A stretch of 64,000 nt of DNA from Aphelidium insulamus. Taxonomy: Eukaryota; Aphelidiomycota; Aphelidea; Aphelidiaceae. Shown here in pieces: positions 21,128 through 32,748 of the stretch (positions are counted from its first letter, which is position 1; the number at the start of each line of letters is the position of its first letter). The stretch lies in NCBI GenBank assembly GCA_036784855.1, contig JAZDSV010000007.1:248001-312000 (forward strand), given 5' to 3'. Below the pieces are notes generated by a model. That model was given only the letters and a program-made list of their open reading frames with translations. It made no database searches and was not told the DNA's origin. The position numbers and the translations under genes are program-made.

Positions 21128-22528
21128 ATGGCCTCCTTGTCGTCCGTGCGCCGCGGTCTTGCCACGCAGGCTGCCACGCCGCCCCGCTCCTTTCTGGCAC
21201 ACATGCCTGCCCTGGGGGTGTGACTGGCTTTCTTGACTAGTCTCTGCGTATCATGAATATGCTCCTCGTAGGCACCGTTCCAGGGCACAAAGTACGCTGG
21301 CCGCTACACGGTCACGCTTATTCCCGGTGCGTGGCGCGTAATGCTTGAGCTTCACGTACATTCATATGCATACAAAACTTGTGCAGGTGATGGCATTGGA
21401 CCGGAGCTAGCCGACTCGGTCAAGGCCGTCTTCCACGCCGCCAACGCGCCCGTGGAATTCGAAGAGTTTCGCCAGGTTACCGGCGCCAAGAAGGGCAAGG
21501 AGGGCGACCAGGCCATGAAGGCTGCCATCGACTCACTGCGCCGCAACAAGGTTGGCCTGAAGGGTGCGTGTGGAATGTGCATTCTATTACGCCTTTGCTG
21601 ACAGGTCACAGGCATCTTGTACACGCCGGTGGAAAAGTTTGGCGCCACTTCACTCAACGTGTCCATGCGCAAGGATCTGGACATCTACGCGTCGGTGGCG
21701 CTGATAAAGAATGTGCCCGGCTTGAAGTCGCGCCACAACAATGTCGACTTTGCCATCATTCGCGAGAACACCGAGGGCGAGTACAGCGGCATGGAGCATC
21801 AGGTGTGCATCGATTATAGTTCTACGCTACATTCTGTTTTACATCATGAACTAAACACAAGTGCAGTCGTACCCCGGCGTGGTAGAGTCGCTCAAGGTGA
21901 TTACGCGGGCCAAGTCGGAGCGCATTGCCCGTTTTGCCTTTGATTTCGCGCTGAAGAACGGCCGCAAGAAGGTGACCTGCGTGCACAAGGCCAACATCAT
22001 GAAGCTGGCTGATGGTCTATTCCTGAACACGTGCCGTGACGTGGCCAAGCTGTACGAGAGCTCCGGCATAAAGTTCCAGGACATGATTGTGGACAACACG
22101 GCCATGCAGCTTGTGGCCAACCCGCAGCAGTTTGACGTGATGGTCATGCCCAACTTGTACGGCTCCATCGTGAGCAACGTTGGCGCGGCGCTGGTGGGCG
22201 GTCCGGGCATTATTCCTGGCGCAAATTTGGGTCGCGAGTACGCCATGTTTGAGCCGGTATGCATCGTTTGTGTGCTTGTTATGGTGCTGAATGTAATTAG
22301 GGCTGTCGACATGTTGGCAAGGACTTGGAGGGGCGCAACATGGCCAACCCGGTCAGCATGCTCATGTCGGGCGTGATGTTGCTGCGTCACCTCGGTCTGG
22401 AGAGATTCGCCAACCCGATTGCCGATGCTGTGCTGGACGTTATCAAGGAGGGCAAGGTGGTGACTGCGGACTGTGGTGGCAAGTCCAGCACCACGGACTT
22501 TACCGACGCCGTGGTGTCTCGACTATGA
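21128..22528 (+). CDS. IDH3B: Mitochondrial NAD-isocitrate dehydrogenase, regulatory-type subunit
   Basis: Subunit of the mitochondrial TCA-cycle enzyme that oxidatively decarboxylates isocitrate. Exon 1 (21128-21217) encodes a presequence ([13 protein letters not shown]). Later exons give [82 protein letters not shown] and [16 protein letters not shown]. The nucleotide region reads [15 protein letters not shown] rather than HGxAPDIAG, which is the pattern of regulatory subunits (yeast IDH1, animal IDH3B/G). All introns are GT-AG and 50-70 bp. The gene symbol is by type; orthology to B versus G is not resolved. Confidence 0.9.
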
Positions 22529-22600
22529 GTGAACGGAGCATGAGTGGGGCGCTCTCTGTGGCGAAACAAATAAATACTAGTGACCAGCTGCATGCGTATA

Positions 22601-25600
22601 TTACACTCGGCGCAGACCCATCTGCTCCAATATGGCGACAAAGGAATGGTTGGGCTTCAGTAGGTCCAGCTTGCCAAATACACGTTTGCGCACAGTTGCC
22701 TTGTCGTTGCACTGACGCCGCTCGTCTTGGATCTGGCGTAGCTCGGTGCAGAACTGTCGGCACACCGGACAGCACGATGCTGGGTCATAGGAGCTTTTTT
22801 TCTTGGCGGCGGGAGCAGCAGCACCGTTTCCCGGCAATAGGTTGGCATCAGCCAAGTTTTCCTTATGTGGGTCATGGCTGAGAGAGGCCAAATCTTGGCC
22901 AGAATCGGTATCTGTCTGTTGTATCTCTTTGTCCTTGTCGTCCGAGGCCATGCTCCACACCATGTCAAACAGGCAGCTTCGACAAAAAGTGTGGCCACCA
23001 CCACAACTGAGAGACACGGGGAATTCCTTCGATGTGCCATCAGGTGCCGCGGAACCGGCCAGTTCCTGACAGATCGGACAGGCAAAGTGTTCGCTGACCT
23101 GATGGAAAAAGTCCATCATGGTGTGGATGGCGGAGGCGGCGCCCAGTTTGTTCTGCTGACTGATATGTTCCATGAGTGACTGCCAGTGCGGAGCATTCAG
23201 CAGATCTGCGTCAATCATCTGCAGGTAGTCGGGCGGCAGAACGAATCCGGTAGTTTTGCTTATGGCTGCGATTTCGTCAGGTACGCTATCAGCTTGTGAG
23301 TCATCTTTGTGACGTTTATTACTGCCATGCTGGTCATCGTCTTTCGAGAGTGAGCGTTTCGCTACCTTTTCACCCAGTTGCTTTCTTCGGACATCGTCCA
23401 GCGATGTTCCTTCTGGGGTAATTAAACGGCTTAACCCAGGACGATTTTTCGCCCATTCTGCCCACTCTTCCGTCCATGGAGCCGGGCTCGGGTCATCCCG
23501 GCGAAACAGGAACCTCTTTAACATTAAATAAGTCACGTATTGACGATGGCGCCTTACCCAAACTTTGAAGCCGCTGTATGAGCTCTCTTCCGACCAATAA
23601 CGCACGAGTTTGTACACACCGTCGTATCTGCAACCAAGCTTCGGGGCATATTTTGCATGGTCTGCACCGCGCAGCTTCATTTGATACGTGCGAACCACTC
23701 GCACTGCCAGACTCTTGTGCCAATCTTTGGCGGTGGCACCCACGACACTGTTTACCGGGGCATCACATGTCTTGGCTAGAGACAAGTTCATTGCCGTCAA
23801 TTCCTGGTCAAAGGTCTGCTTGGCGTTGCGCTTATTGCCAGATAGGTCACGACCGCCTGATCCGGTGTAAGTGAATTCCGTTCCGTTGTCTTCATCCTGC
23901 GCTGATTAGAAGCCAAGAGTACTAACACAAACTTACCTCGTCATAGCCTTTGGACATGCATATGCTTACGGCACCACCAGTTTTCGCTGAACCGCATATT
24001 CCACCCACAGGTGCCCGATGAACTCCACTCTCGGCAGCCTTTGACTTAGGTAATAAATGACTAAACTACGAAGTACCTGAATGCGAAAGGCCCAATTAGT
24101 CCCAACTTCTATACCCGGAATAGCACCACGATGTGTGCCGTCAACTACGGTGCACTTTTTGGTCATGCCAATGCACGCAAACCCCTTGCCCCACTTTCTG
24201 CCGCTAGTGTTCGCCGAGGCCATCTTGGCTTTCTTTGACTGCTTGAAATCGACCTTCTCCCCAGGATTCACAATATCGTTTACATTGACACAGTAAGGGC
24301 AGTACCTATACTATTATATCAAATGTGGTGCTAAAATAACATACCAGTCATCTTCTGGCAGCGCCGTCAAGTCCACACATCGCAAATGGTACCAGCTCTG
24401 GCACTGATCGCAAACTATATCGTCTTTTTCTTCGGCTGTTTCATTACACATGCCACAGCCGCACTCTTTGCACTTAAAGGGGCGTTTGGTAGCAACCTTG
24501 CACATGTCACACAGCCATCCATCTATATGAGTTACAATGGCTATGTGCGAACAGTAATATACCTTGATCCATAGTTGTGGCTGTATCTGTCGGATCTTGA
24601 GCTGCTGCATTATCTGTAGTAACACGGGATCGAGTTGGAGGTGGGTTTGAGGTTAGCGCCGCAAACTCTCTGAACGGGTATATCTCCTCAGTTCCGTCGC
24701 TTCTTAATTCCAATCGAGTCGTTTTTGCCTGTCCCTTGGTATCCTTGCGTGCAATGTCTACAACGAGCGAAGATTCTCGTGCCTCCACTACAGACGCACG
24801 AAACCAGAATCCCACGTCACCAGGTTCGTCAAAGTTGTAGTTTACTAATAATTGCTGACCAGTTTCAAGCTCTTTAACGGATGTAATCGGCTCCTGCTCG
24901 ATTGGTTTTATGCGTACGGTATCTCTTAGCACCACCGGATTCTCGTCAGGGTAATCGCTATATTGGCACTGCAAGTAATAATCAGTACATGCCGTACATC
25001 AAGATAAGCACGTGAACTTGCCTCAATTTTGAATGGCGAATGCGATATTGCCAGAACCTTGGCCTCAAAGTACGCGCTTACTTCTGGATCAAGTACTTCC
25101 ACCAGATCGCCGGCTTTAACATTACCCACATCGGGAAGCAGTACTTCCTGCTCCACATTCTTGTTAAAACTTACATCAACTGTCTCTTCTTCTACATCTG
25201 GTTGCTTGTCGTGAACAACATTTGGCTGTAATGGCGGTGGTGAATGGATCTCTGGCGGCGGTGCTTGGCGCTGAAACAGCTGTATCGTGTCTAGAGGCCT
25301 GACGTCGTACTGGAACAGGCTGGAACCGTCCTCAAGCTATACGGATGATGAGGCACGCAACACCAGTATCTTTACAGACACACATACCTGCTTGCCCTTG
25401 AAGAGAAGGCGCGTCTGCGCTGCCGTGATGGAGGCATCATGGTCGGCATTGAGTGCAGTCACTATGGCCTTCCTGAACTGCAGACATATAGTGAATAAGA
25501 TGCATAGCGCCACTGATGTCACAGCCACTCACTTACCAGCTTCACGGACTCATCGCGGTCCACCTCTAACGGCAGACGAACGCTGGCCGCAGACTGTCGC

Positions 25601-25623
25601 GCCCATTGCACATACACTAGCAT
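22601..25623 (-). CDS. UHRF1: UHRF1-like protein A: UBL-Tudor-PHD-SRA-RING
   Basis: Putative E3 ligase that reads hemimethylated DNA and histone H3. Exon 1 (25623-25537), exon 2 (25477-25388) and exon 3 (25336-25022) encode the ubiquitin-like domain (LLFKGKQ then LEDGSSLFQYDV and DTIQLF) and the first Tudor (VEVLDPEVSAYFEAKVL). Exon 4, from 24968, completes it with YSDYPDENP and holds the second Tudor (LLVNYNFDEPGDVGFWFRA). The PHD follows: WLCDMCKV, CKECGCGMC, DIVCDQCQSWYHLRC. The linker KQSKKAKMAS leads to the SRA: GRKWGKGFACIGMTKKCT, IPGIEVGTNWAFRIQ, ESGVHRAPVGGI, FTYTGSGGRDLSGNKR (the NKR finger is intact), YAPKLGCRYDGVYK. The RING is FACPICQEL, CGGGHTFCRSC and CCPVC, with an unusually long loop between the second and last cysteine pairs. 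Intron 24969-25021 is GC-AG. Confidence 0.9.
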
Positions 25624-25934
25624 TGTGTAGAAGTTTTGGATTGTTGCGCTCTTTTGTTGCTCCGAAATGTCAGGCAGATATGTAGCTAAATACTATTTAC
25701 AATGCGCTACTTAAAGATTCAAACAGTAAATATTGTCTAGCCTACACTGCTGTATTTTTAGGATTAAACGCTGTCACAGCAAGAGGTTCCAATGTGAGAG
25801 CTACCTTGTATTTAAAGCCGGCAAAGCGTAATGTGCTACCTATGCTGCCGCTATACAGTATGTTAATAGAACATGTCACTGTGGCAGCTAGTGTAGTATG
25901 TCACAAACTGTACTATGCAAACTATAATTGGTAA
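25624..25934. other. Spacer between UHRF1-like A and B
   Basis: Promoter side of gene A and 3' side of gene B. No gene seen; some AT-rich sequence. Confidence 0.4.
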
Positions 25935-27450
25935 TTATGCCGCAGAAGACGCGGATGATGATTTTCGGCGGCGGCCCTTCGTGGATCTGTTCATAGTGCG
26001 AAGGGCGGCGCAATCCTGCCGACAAATTGGGCACGTGTTGTTGTCATATCTTGTGGCCCATTTGCGAATGCAATCTCGGTGGAATGCGTGTGCTCCTGCG
26101 CAGTCCAGCAGTACAACAGCAGAAGTCCTGGCCCCGGCTGCGGGAGTGTTTTGTACACCTAAATCATCCCAGCATATTCCACATGTGAGTGTCGTCGCAG
26201 TACTGGAATTCAGACGGCCTGAAAACAGTTCTCGCGATTTGCTGGTGCCTAATGGCAGGGCGACACAGCGCTCCGGCACCTGACCAGGATTTACAATATT
26301 GTTTTCGCAACGACAACCGGGGCAATACCAGTCCAAATGTTGTGCCGGCAGCGCCGTCAAGCCAATGCACTTCAAATGGAACCACTTCTGGCAGCGAACG
26401 TCGTCGCACAGTACATGCTCGCTGTCTTCCGTTTTGTGACACTTGCCGCAACCGCATTCATGGCACACTTCTCGCCGTTTTACCTTGCAAGAGTCGCAGA
26501 ACCAAATTGAAGTGTCTGCAGATCGAATTAATATCATGCAATAAAGTAAATACACCAGCATATGCACCATTCTTTTTGAGCAAAGCCTCATCAGAGAGAA
26601 AGTCGTTAAAGAAGTACATGTTGGCCTTCTTGGGACCGGGCGGCTGTAGCGCCAAATGTATCACAGTGGAGAATTCCTGTCGACCACTTGAGGCGTTGGG
26701 GTCCCGGACAATGCGAAATATTTCCAGCTTGACCTTCCCATCGTTGGCCGGGCTATTCACCTCTAGTACCTTGCCGCGATACCAGAAGCCGATCTTTGAT
26801 GGTTTCTCAAAGTTGTAGTTGACTAGAAGTTCGTCGCCGACTGCGAGTTGTGCGAGGGAAGTCACTTCACACAAGGCTCGCGGCCTAATTCGATCCATGT
26901 TCTACGTTATGTCAAAATGACTATCAGAACAGCAAATGTCTTACACGCAATAACGCTGGTGGTTCAGAAAATCCAATATACTTGACCTGAGCAAAGAATG
27001 GCTCGAATTTGATCTTGAGCACAGTCGATTCGAACCATGCTCCCATGGTCAGGTCAAGCGCCTCCACTGAATCGCCCTCGCGCACATTTTGAATGTACAT
27101 TGGCGGGTTTTCCGGTAGCTTGTCCATGGCTCGCACCAGCATTTGAACAATATTACGCTTCATGATGCCGTACCGGGCCAAAGTCTGGCCATCTTCCAGC
27201 TGCGTGACGATGCAAATAAGCAGATAAGATAAGCGGTACTACACATAAAAGTACGAACCTGCTTGCCACCAAATAAAAGGCGGACGCGCTCAGGAGCGAC
27301 ATTGGCAGCCTGTGCTGTTCGTTTTCGCAGCTGATGAGTCAGTAGAATATGTATTGTTGTGAATAGGTGGCACACCTCATCAACAAGCTGAGTGGGTTTG
27401 ACCAGCAATGGCAATTTGTCGATATTGGCACCTTGAACAAATACTATCAT
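25935..27450 (-). CDS. UHRF1-like protein B: UBL-Tudor-PHD-RING, no SRA
   Basis: Paralogue of gene A. The start at 27450 gives the ubiquitin-like strand MIVFVQGANIDKLP. Introns fall after VDE and after LLFGGKQ, the same sites and phase as in A; LEDGQTLARYGI follows. The first Tudor shows MGAWFESTVLKIKFEPFF, but the Y-x-D-Y-P element is changed to YIGFSEPP. The second Tudor shows LLVNYNFEKPSKIGFWYRG. The PHD is WFCDSCKVKRREVCHECGCGKC followed by VLCDDVRCQKWFHLKC and DWYCPGCRC. After NIVNPGQVP, where the SRA begins in gene A, there are only about 35 residues before a RING-H2 (LTCGICWDDL, HAFHRDCIRKW, CPICRQDC). The tail is basic and Ser-rich. It cannot bind DNA through an SRA, so it would be a histone-directed ligase if functional. 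Confidence 0.85.
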
Positions 27451-27484
27451 TTTCTTTTCACTGGAATCGCTGCGCAAACATACA

Positions 27485-28794
27485 TCAGTTACGCAAATGT
27501 GTGGGCATTGGCGCCAACCTGCCGCTCCTCAAATCAAGACAAACCATACCGACATTCTTGGCTGATGGTGACAGAGAGTTGGATGCTTCGCAGAGAGTCG
27601 GCGCCGTACATTCGCTTGCACTTGCACTGCTGGTTGTTTTCGGACGTTTTCGCTGTGATAGTGGGAGCGGCAATTCATCGGAAGAGCTTGTATTGATCAC
27701 GTCATCGTCGTCATTACCGGCAGTCTTGGCAGCATCGGCGCACATCACTGTGTCAAGCCACATTGCACTTTTGCGTCGCGGCGGCGGCGGAGTTATATCT
27801 CTGTGATGGTGATTCTCATCTGGAACGGACTCGACACTAGCTTCATCGTTGGAGTGGATGAGTATCGGCGATTCGGGAGAGCGGCCACCAAACATTGGCC
27901 GATGGTCACTGTCGCTGTCATCGAAACTGCTTTGTGCCTTTAGTGCTTCTCTGACTGAGAATTTGGCGAGTGGTGGCGGTGGCGGCGGCGTGGCATTGCG
28001 ACAAACAAGCAGCTCCACGCTAGAGAGAGCGGGGTGTACGCGTTGCACCACCGCACTGCACCACTGCCCCGCCTGTGTGACGTCGGAAAAGTTGTAGTTA
28101 ATCATCAGGTGGACCGAGAAGTGCAGGTCGTCGAATTGCGCTGGCTGACCACTTGATTTAAGCACGAGCCTGCGAGGATCCTGAACATGATATATCTATA
28201 TACTTTTCTGATGTGCATGCCACATAGCGCTACATACACTGGAAATGTATTGCGCGTCGCTGTGACACCCACTGCAATATCGCTGCAATTATCGTAAGTG
28301 GGCATTCCATGATAGATTCTGGCGCTGCTGCTTGCCTGCATGAGAAACGGCTTGAAGGACACTGTCAGAACGTCTGCGACCAACAACGCGTCGCTGACAA
28401 GATCAAACTCGTTTTCCACGGGGCTGGAAACCTCTGCCCAGACCGTTATCAGCCGGCCTTCTGTAATGCCGCACTTTGACAGGCTCTCCGAAGCCGGCAA
28501 CTAGCGGCATCAACATCAATATGGTATTGAAGCAAGCACACAAACGTCCCCGCACAAACCTGCTTGTCTTGAAAGACGAGACGCGCGCGATCCCATCGCC
28601 TCTCGCGGTCCAGTGAGCGCATGGAGGATACGGCTGCATCCAACAGCTGCATTGCAACAACCATTAGTTGCTGGGAGAAGTACAAAAGAAACGTCAGCGC
28701 AATGAGCTCTTGCCTCCCCCACAGTCTGCCGCAGATCCACGTGTACGCGGTGAAAGTGGAGGCTGTCGGACAGCTGCAGCCAAACATGCGGCAT
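27485..28794 (-). CDS. UHRF1-like protein C: truncated to UBL and Tudor parts
   Basis: Third paralogue. The ubiquitin-like domain starts MPHVWLQLSDSLHF. Its first intron (28671-28713) lies after VGE, the equivalent site to A, B and D, and is GC-AG (GCAAGA donor). The second lies after LVFQDKQ. Then LSKCGITEGRLITVWAEV and a diverged first Tudor (DLVSDALLVADVLTVSFKPF) without the canonical acidic-tyrosine element. The second Tudor is recognisable from LMINYNFSDVTQAGQWCSAV. From there the protein is low-complexity (Pro, Ser, Asp/His runs) and stops; PHD, SRA and RING are absent. It may be a dominant-negative reader, a decaying copy, or a protein with a new tail. Confidence 0.75.
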
Positions 28795-28895
28795 TTGGGC
28801 AATGCAATTCCACGCTCCGGATTGGCCGAGCGGCTCTGTGCTACTCTTTTTTTTTGAATGCTAAATATTCCACTCTTTCCGACTATTTCCGTAAA

Positions 28896-29765
28896 ATGTT
28901 GCCTCGACTGGTTCTGCTGTTCGTCTCGCCAATTGCACTCGGTGCTCTGGCATCTGATTTTAATCATCATGTTGCCTCTGTCTTCCATACCAATGATACA
29001 TCGCCATCCAAAATTGTTGGCGGTATAGACGCAGAGTACTCTCCGCGACAGTGGATGGCTGCAATGTTTATCGATGATTACTTTCTTTGCGCCGGCACGA
29101 TCATAGGCAATAATCGGTTGCTGACGGCAGCACGTACGTACTACTTATTTCTATGAGTGGTTGCCCAGCTTAATTGATGTATGAATTCAGATTGCGTCAA
29201 GGATTTCCCTGCGAAAAGAATGTCGGTTAAAGTACGAAATATTAAGCAACCCATAACAGTTGAACGCAAATTCATTCACAAAAAATTTTCTATCAAGAAC
29301 GGCAATATCCACTACGATGTTGCGGTTCTGTGGTTGAAAGGTGCACACAATATCCCAGCTTCAGATTACGTGAAACTCGGTTTCAGTAAACAGAAACAAA
29401 CCCCATATACAGCTGTGGTCCTTGGCTGGGGATACAAGTCGGAACAGACTGATATTAGCGGCAGTTTGCAGCAGCTAGACATCGCCATGCACAGTTATAG
29501 CTATTGCAAAAAGAAATGGGGAAAATTTTTCACGAATGAAATGATTTGTGGCGGAGGCGAGAAGGGGCAAGACACGTGTCGCGGAGATTCTGGTGGACCA
29601 TTGATTATGCCTATGGCACACCATAACGATAAGCCGGTACAAATTGGAATTGTTAGCTTTAGTGAGAAGCATTGCGGCAAAAACGGGCTCCCCTCTGGAT
29701 TCACTTCGGTGGTCAAAGTGCGCAATTGGATCCGGTACTATCGAAAACAGAAGCTATCAGAGTAA
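28896..29765 (+). CDS. Secreted trypsin-like (S1A) serine protease
   Basis: Signal peptide MLPRLVLLFVSPIALGALA, short propeptide, and the activation site KIVGGIDAEYSP. The catalytic histidine codon is split by intron 29134-29191 (phase 1): TAA-H-CVKD appears only after splicing. The aspartate is in HYDVAVLWL and the serine in CRGDSGGPL. An Asp six residues before the serine (QDTCRGDS) predicts cleavage after Arg/Lys. The C-terminus VKVRNWIRYY is the usual closing helix. It lies between two UHRF1-like genes on the opposite strand, 101 bp from the start of C. Confidence 0.9.
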
Positions 29766-29815
29766 TCATGTGCCTATAATAAATATTGATGCAGATAGTT
29801 CAAAAACTGTTCTAT

Positions 29816-32327
29816 TTAAGTCCTTTGTAGATGACGGAAAATGCGCTGAAGAACGATGTTGCACTTGAGGGTGTTGCAATATTCCGTGGCGTCAGTACCG
29901 GCTAACGACAGTTCGACACAAGGCCGGCGGCAAACCGGACAGCAAGATCCCGCGGAGTAGCTAATAGCATTACTTTGACTGGCTATTTGTGTTGAAGTGG
30001 CGGTTTGTCGTGACGAGGCGTGATATTGATTAGTGTTAGTGTTGTTGCGGTTTTTCTTCGTAGTTCTTATTAAATCCACCAAGCACTTGCGACAAAAATT
30101 GTGTCCGCCACCACAAGTAAGAGTGACTATCGCACCGGTCTCATTGCCGCCGACACGATCTAGGCAGATGGCGCAAGTAAAATGTGAGTTCACTCGGTGT
30201 ATAAGGTCGGCACGATCCACTTGTGTTGATAGAATGCGCCTCCAAAATTCAGAATTAGCCAAGTCGAGCGCGGCAAGAGACTTGATGCTTTCCAGCCAAT
30301 TTGAATGAGCTGTGCGAATAGACGCCGTCGGGTCTGGTAACAATGCGGGTCCACCGTTTCTGCGATAAAACCTGACATTTTTCATTTCATACTGTTGACT
30401 AGCGATAATACTTCTGGTGTCGCAGTGCGGTGGTGCCAACAGTTCTCCTAGTCCCGCTCGTCCATATGCCCAGCTGCGCCACTCCCTGGTCCATGGTGCA
30501 GCGACTTCATCTACCCGCCAGAAGAAGTACACCTGAATATAGTTAAAAGTCATCTACATAGCAATTTTAAATGATCGTTAATAACCTTTGAAGAATTTAA
30601 AGAGCTGGTTGAAAATCTATACAGTCCATCGTATCGATATCCATAACTCGGGGCAAAATTGCTTTGATATTTCTGTTTGTACGACCGCAGGACCCTCACG
30701 AGTGGCAAATCAACATTTTCCATATCGGGTTCGCGATCATGTAGCCAAGGGAAAACATCGCTCTGACTGACTGTATGCAAGACGAATGAATAGCCATCGT
30801 CATCACAAATCTGAATTTTAGCTCTAGTGCAGGAGATAGGTAACCTACGCTGTATTGATTGAACTCGCAGCACAAACTTGCGCAGCCAGAACGGGATAAA
30901 GTGTCGAAATCTTCGTGTAGCGAGGCGTGGATTCCAGATTGTGTCAATTGGTGGCGGAATGCAAAATGCATCCCCACAATAACGTCATCCACTGCCGTAG
31001 GATGCTTGGTTTGTGTAGTTATTCTGGCAACTGCTGCAAAAGTAGTCGGTATTGCGGCACTCTGGCCAGGGTTGACGATGTCGTTGGGATTAATGCAATA
31101 CCGGCAGTACCTGCAGTCAATTTAGATGAATGACGGAAGTGCACTTACGAACCAGTCACCATCGGGAATTTGGTGCATATTGACGCACGATAGGTGATAC
31201 CAGTACTCGCACTGACTGCACACTAAATCATCATTGTTCCACTTGGTTTGGCGGCATTCACCGCACCCACAGAGGTTGCATGTTGCCGGTCGTCGCTTTG
31301 CATTTTTGCATGCCTCACAAAGCCACGAACTGTCTAACTGGAACTTAAGGCGCGTGAAAACTTTACAATAAGCTACGAACCCACGCAATCTTGCTCGGTC
31401 ACAGCCGACTTGACACGTGCAAAGTACTCAAAGTCGTAAATGCGTGGATTGCCGCCGAGTTTGAGGCCGACGGTGACGTCGCAAATATCACAGTCAAGTC
31501 GGTCGTTTTTAATGTGCGGCCGAATAATTTGCATCGCGACTCTTCGACTATTTTGCACCACCTTTTGCACCACCGCGCGGTACCAGAATCCCAGACTCTT
31601 TGGATCGTCAAAATTGTAGTTTAGTAAAACTTCACGACCGGGCGGCAGATCCCGCATTGATGCCACGGGTGCGGAGGCAGCTGGCTTCAACAAAGATCTG
31701 TCCGTGATCTGTACTGTGAACTCTGGCCCGTAACCATCGTAGAGGACTGTGACGCAAAAGGGCCGCCACGACACAGCCTGTACAGTGGCCTCAAACCACG
31801 ACCCGTAGCCTTCCAGAGCGCCTTCAATGTACAACACCTCCAACCGGCTCCCTGCTGTCAGATCTGTCAAAAATTGTTGGCGGCGTCTTGATCTCTGGGA
31901 GATGTTGGAATTAGTTGACACCGCATTTGAGGATTCGGTTTCCTCTGGCGTCAACTGTGGGGTCACAATTGGAGCGAAAATAGCGTGCATTGTGTCCAGG
32001 GGCTGAATGCCATAGTGCGCAAGGCTCGGTACGTCGTCCTCCAGCTACACGTTTTGTGAGACGATCCCGGTACATACCGCCAACCTGTTTGCCTTTGAAT
32101 AGCAACCGTATGCGGTATTGCGATGCGTCTCCATTCGAAGCATTTGCATCTACGACGGAACTCCGCACATGTTGTCTGAACTGGAAGAACTCATCAGCCT
32201 GGACCATGGAACACACGCAAACTGCACTAACCTCGACAATAGCAGTGTACCGATCTACTTCCAGAGAGAATTCAGCATCGCCCTCGCTGATGCCAGGCCA
32301 CCCAGAGATAACCACAAATATCAGCAT
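29816..32327 (-). CDS. UHRF1-like protein D: all domains, diverged SRA
   Basis: Fourth paralogue. The ubiquitin-like part starts MLIFVVISGWPG; introns after IVE and after LLFKGKQ match those of A-C. Tudor 1: YGSWFEATVQAVSWRPF with VLYDGYGPEF. Tudor 2: VLLNYNFDDPKSLGFWYRAVV. PHD: SWLCEACKNAKRR, CNLCGCGEC, LVCSQCEYWYHLSC. The SRA N-terminal part is only partly alignable (VGMHFAFRHQLTQSGIHA corresponds to VGTNWAFRIQAAESGVHR in A). The GSGGRDLSGNKR block was not found; the C-terminal YGYRYDGLYRF and VYFFWRVDEVAAPWTREW are kept. RING: FTCAICLDR, CGGGHNFCRKC, CCPVCRRPC. Exon joins inside the SRA near 30850-30900 are uncertain, possibly a short GC-AG intron. Confidence 0.8.
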
Positions 32328-32748
32328 GGCATGACGCAATCGATGCTGTGGGAATCCGTGCGCCACCTTGTGCACAACTTGGCCGGGACACTTATGGCAA
32401 CAACAACGACATTATAACGCGGAAGTACTTTATTATCGCAAACACTACATATATATCTGCGCATATATGTCACGAATAATCACTCCACACAAGTGGCAAT
32501 GACGAAATGCCAATAGGCCCCGCTGGCAACGAAATCGCGGTCAGCTGACAAACAATCAAGGAGGCGTCGAATGGAATTGCGCGCTCTTTCTTTTTTTTTT
32601 CGTTTCCCGTCTCGTCCACAATCGCCGCGCACTTTCTTGCTGCTCGTCGTCTAAGCCGCGCCGCTGCACAGCACTCCCAACGCACGCACAGCACTCCCAA
32701 CGCACGCACACACGCGCCCATACACTCACTCACGCACACAATCACCGC
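32328..32748. other. Intergenic between UHRF1-like D and the desaturase
   Basis: Divergent promoter region. It contains a perfect tandem duplication of 20 bp (32671-32690 and 32691-32710) in a CAC-rich leader close to the desaturase start. Confidence 0.6.

Noticed and set aside
28795-28895. Frame across the UHRF1-like C/trypsin spacer, upstream extension of the trypsin gene
   Set aside because: The signal peptide at 28896 is a clear start and the spacer is antisense to the UHRF1-like C first exon region.
22601-32327. UHRF1-like genes as a transposon-carried array
   Set aside because: No terminal repeats, transposase or reverse transcriptase were seen, and shared introns exclude retrocopies.
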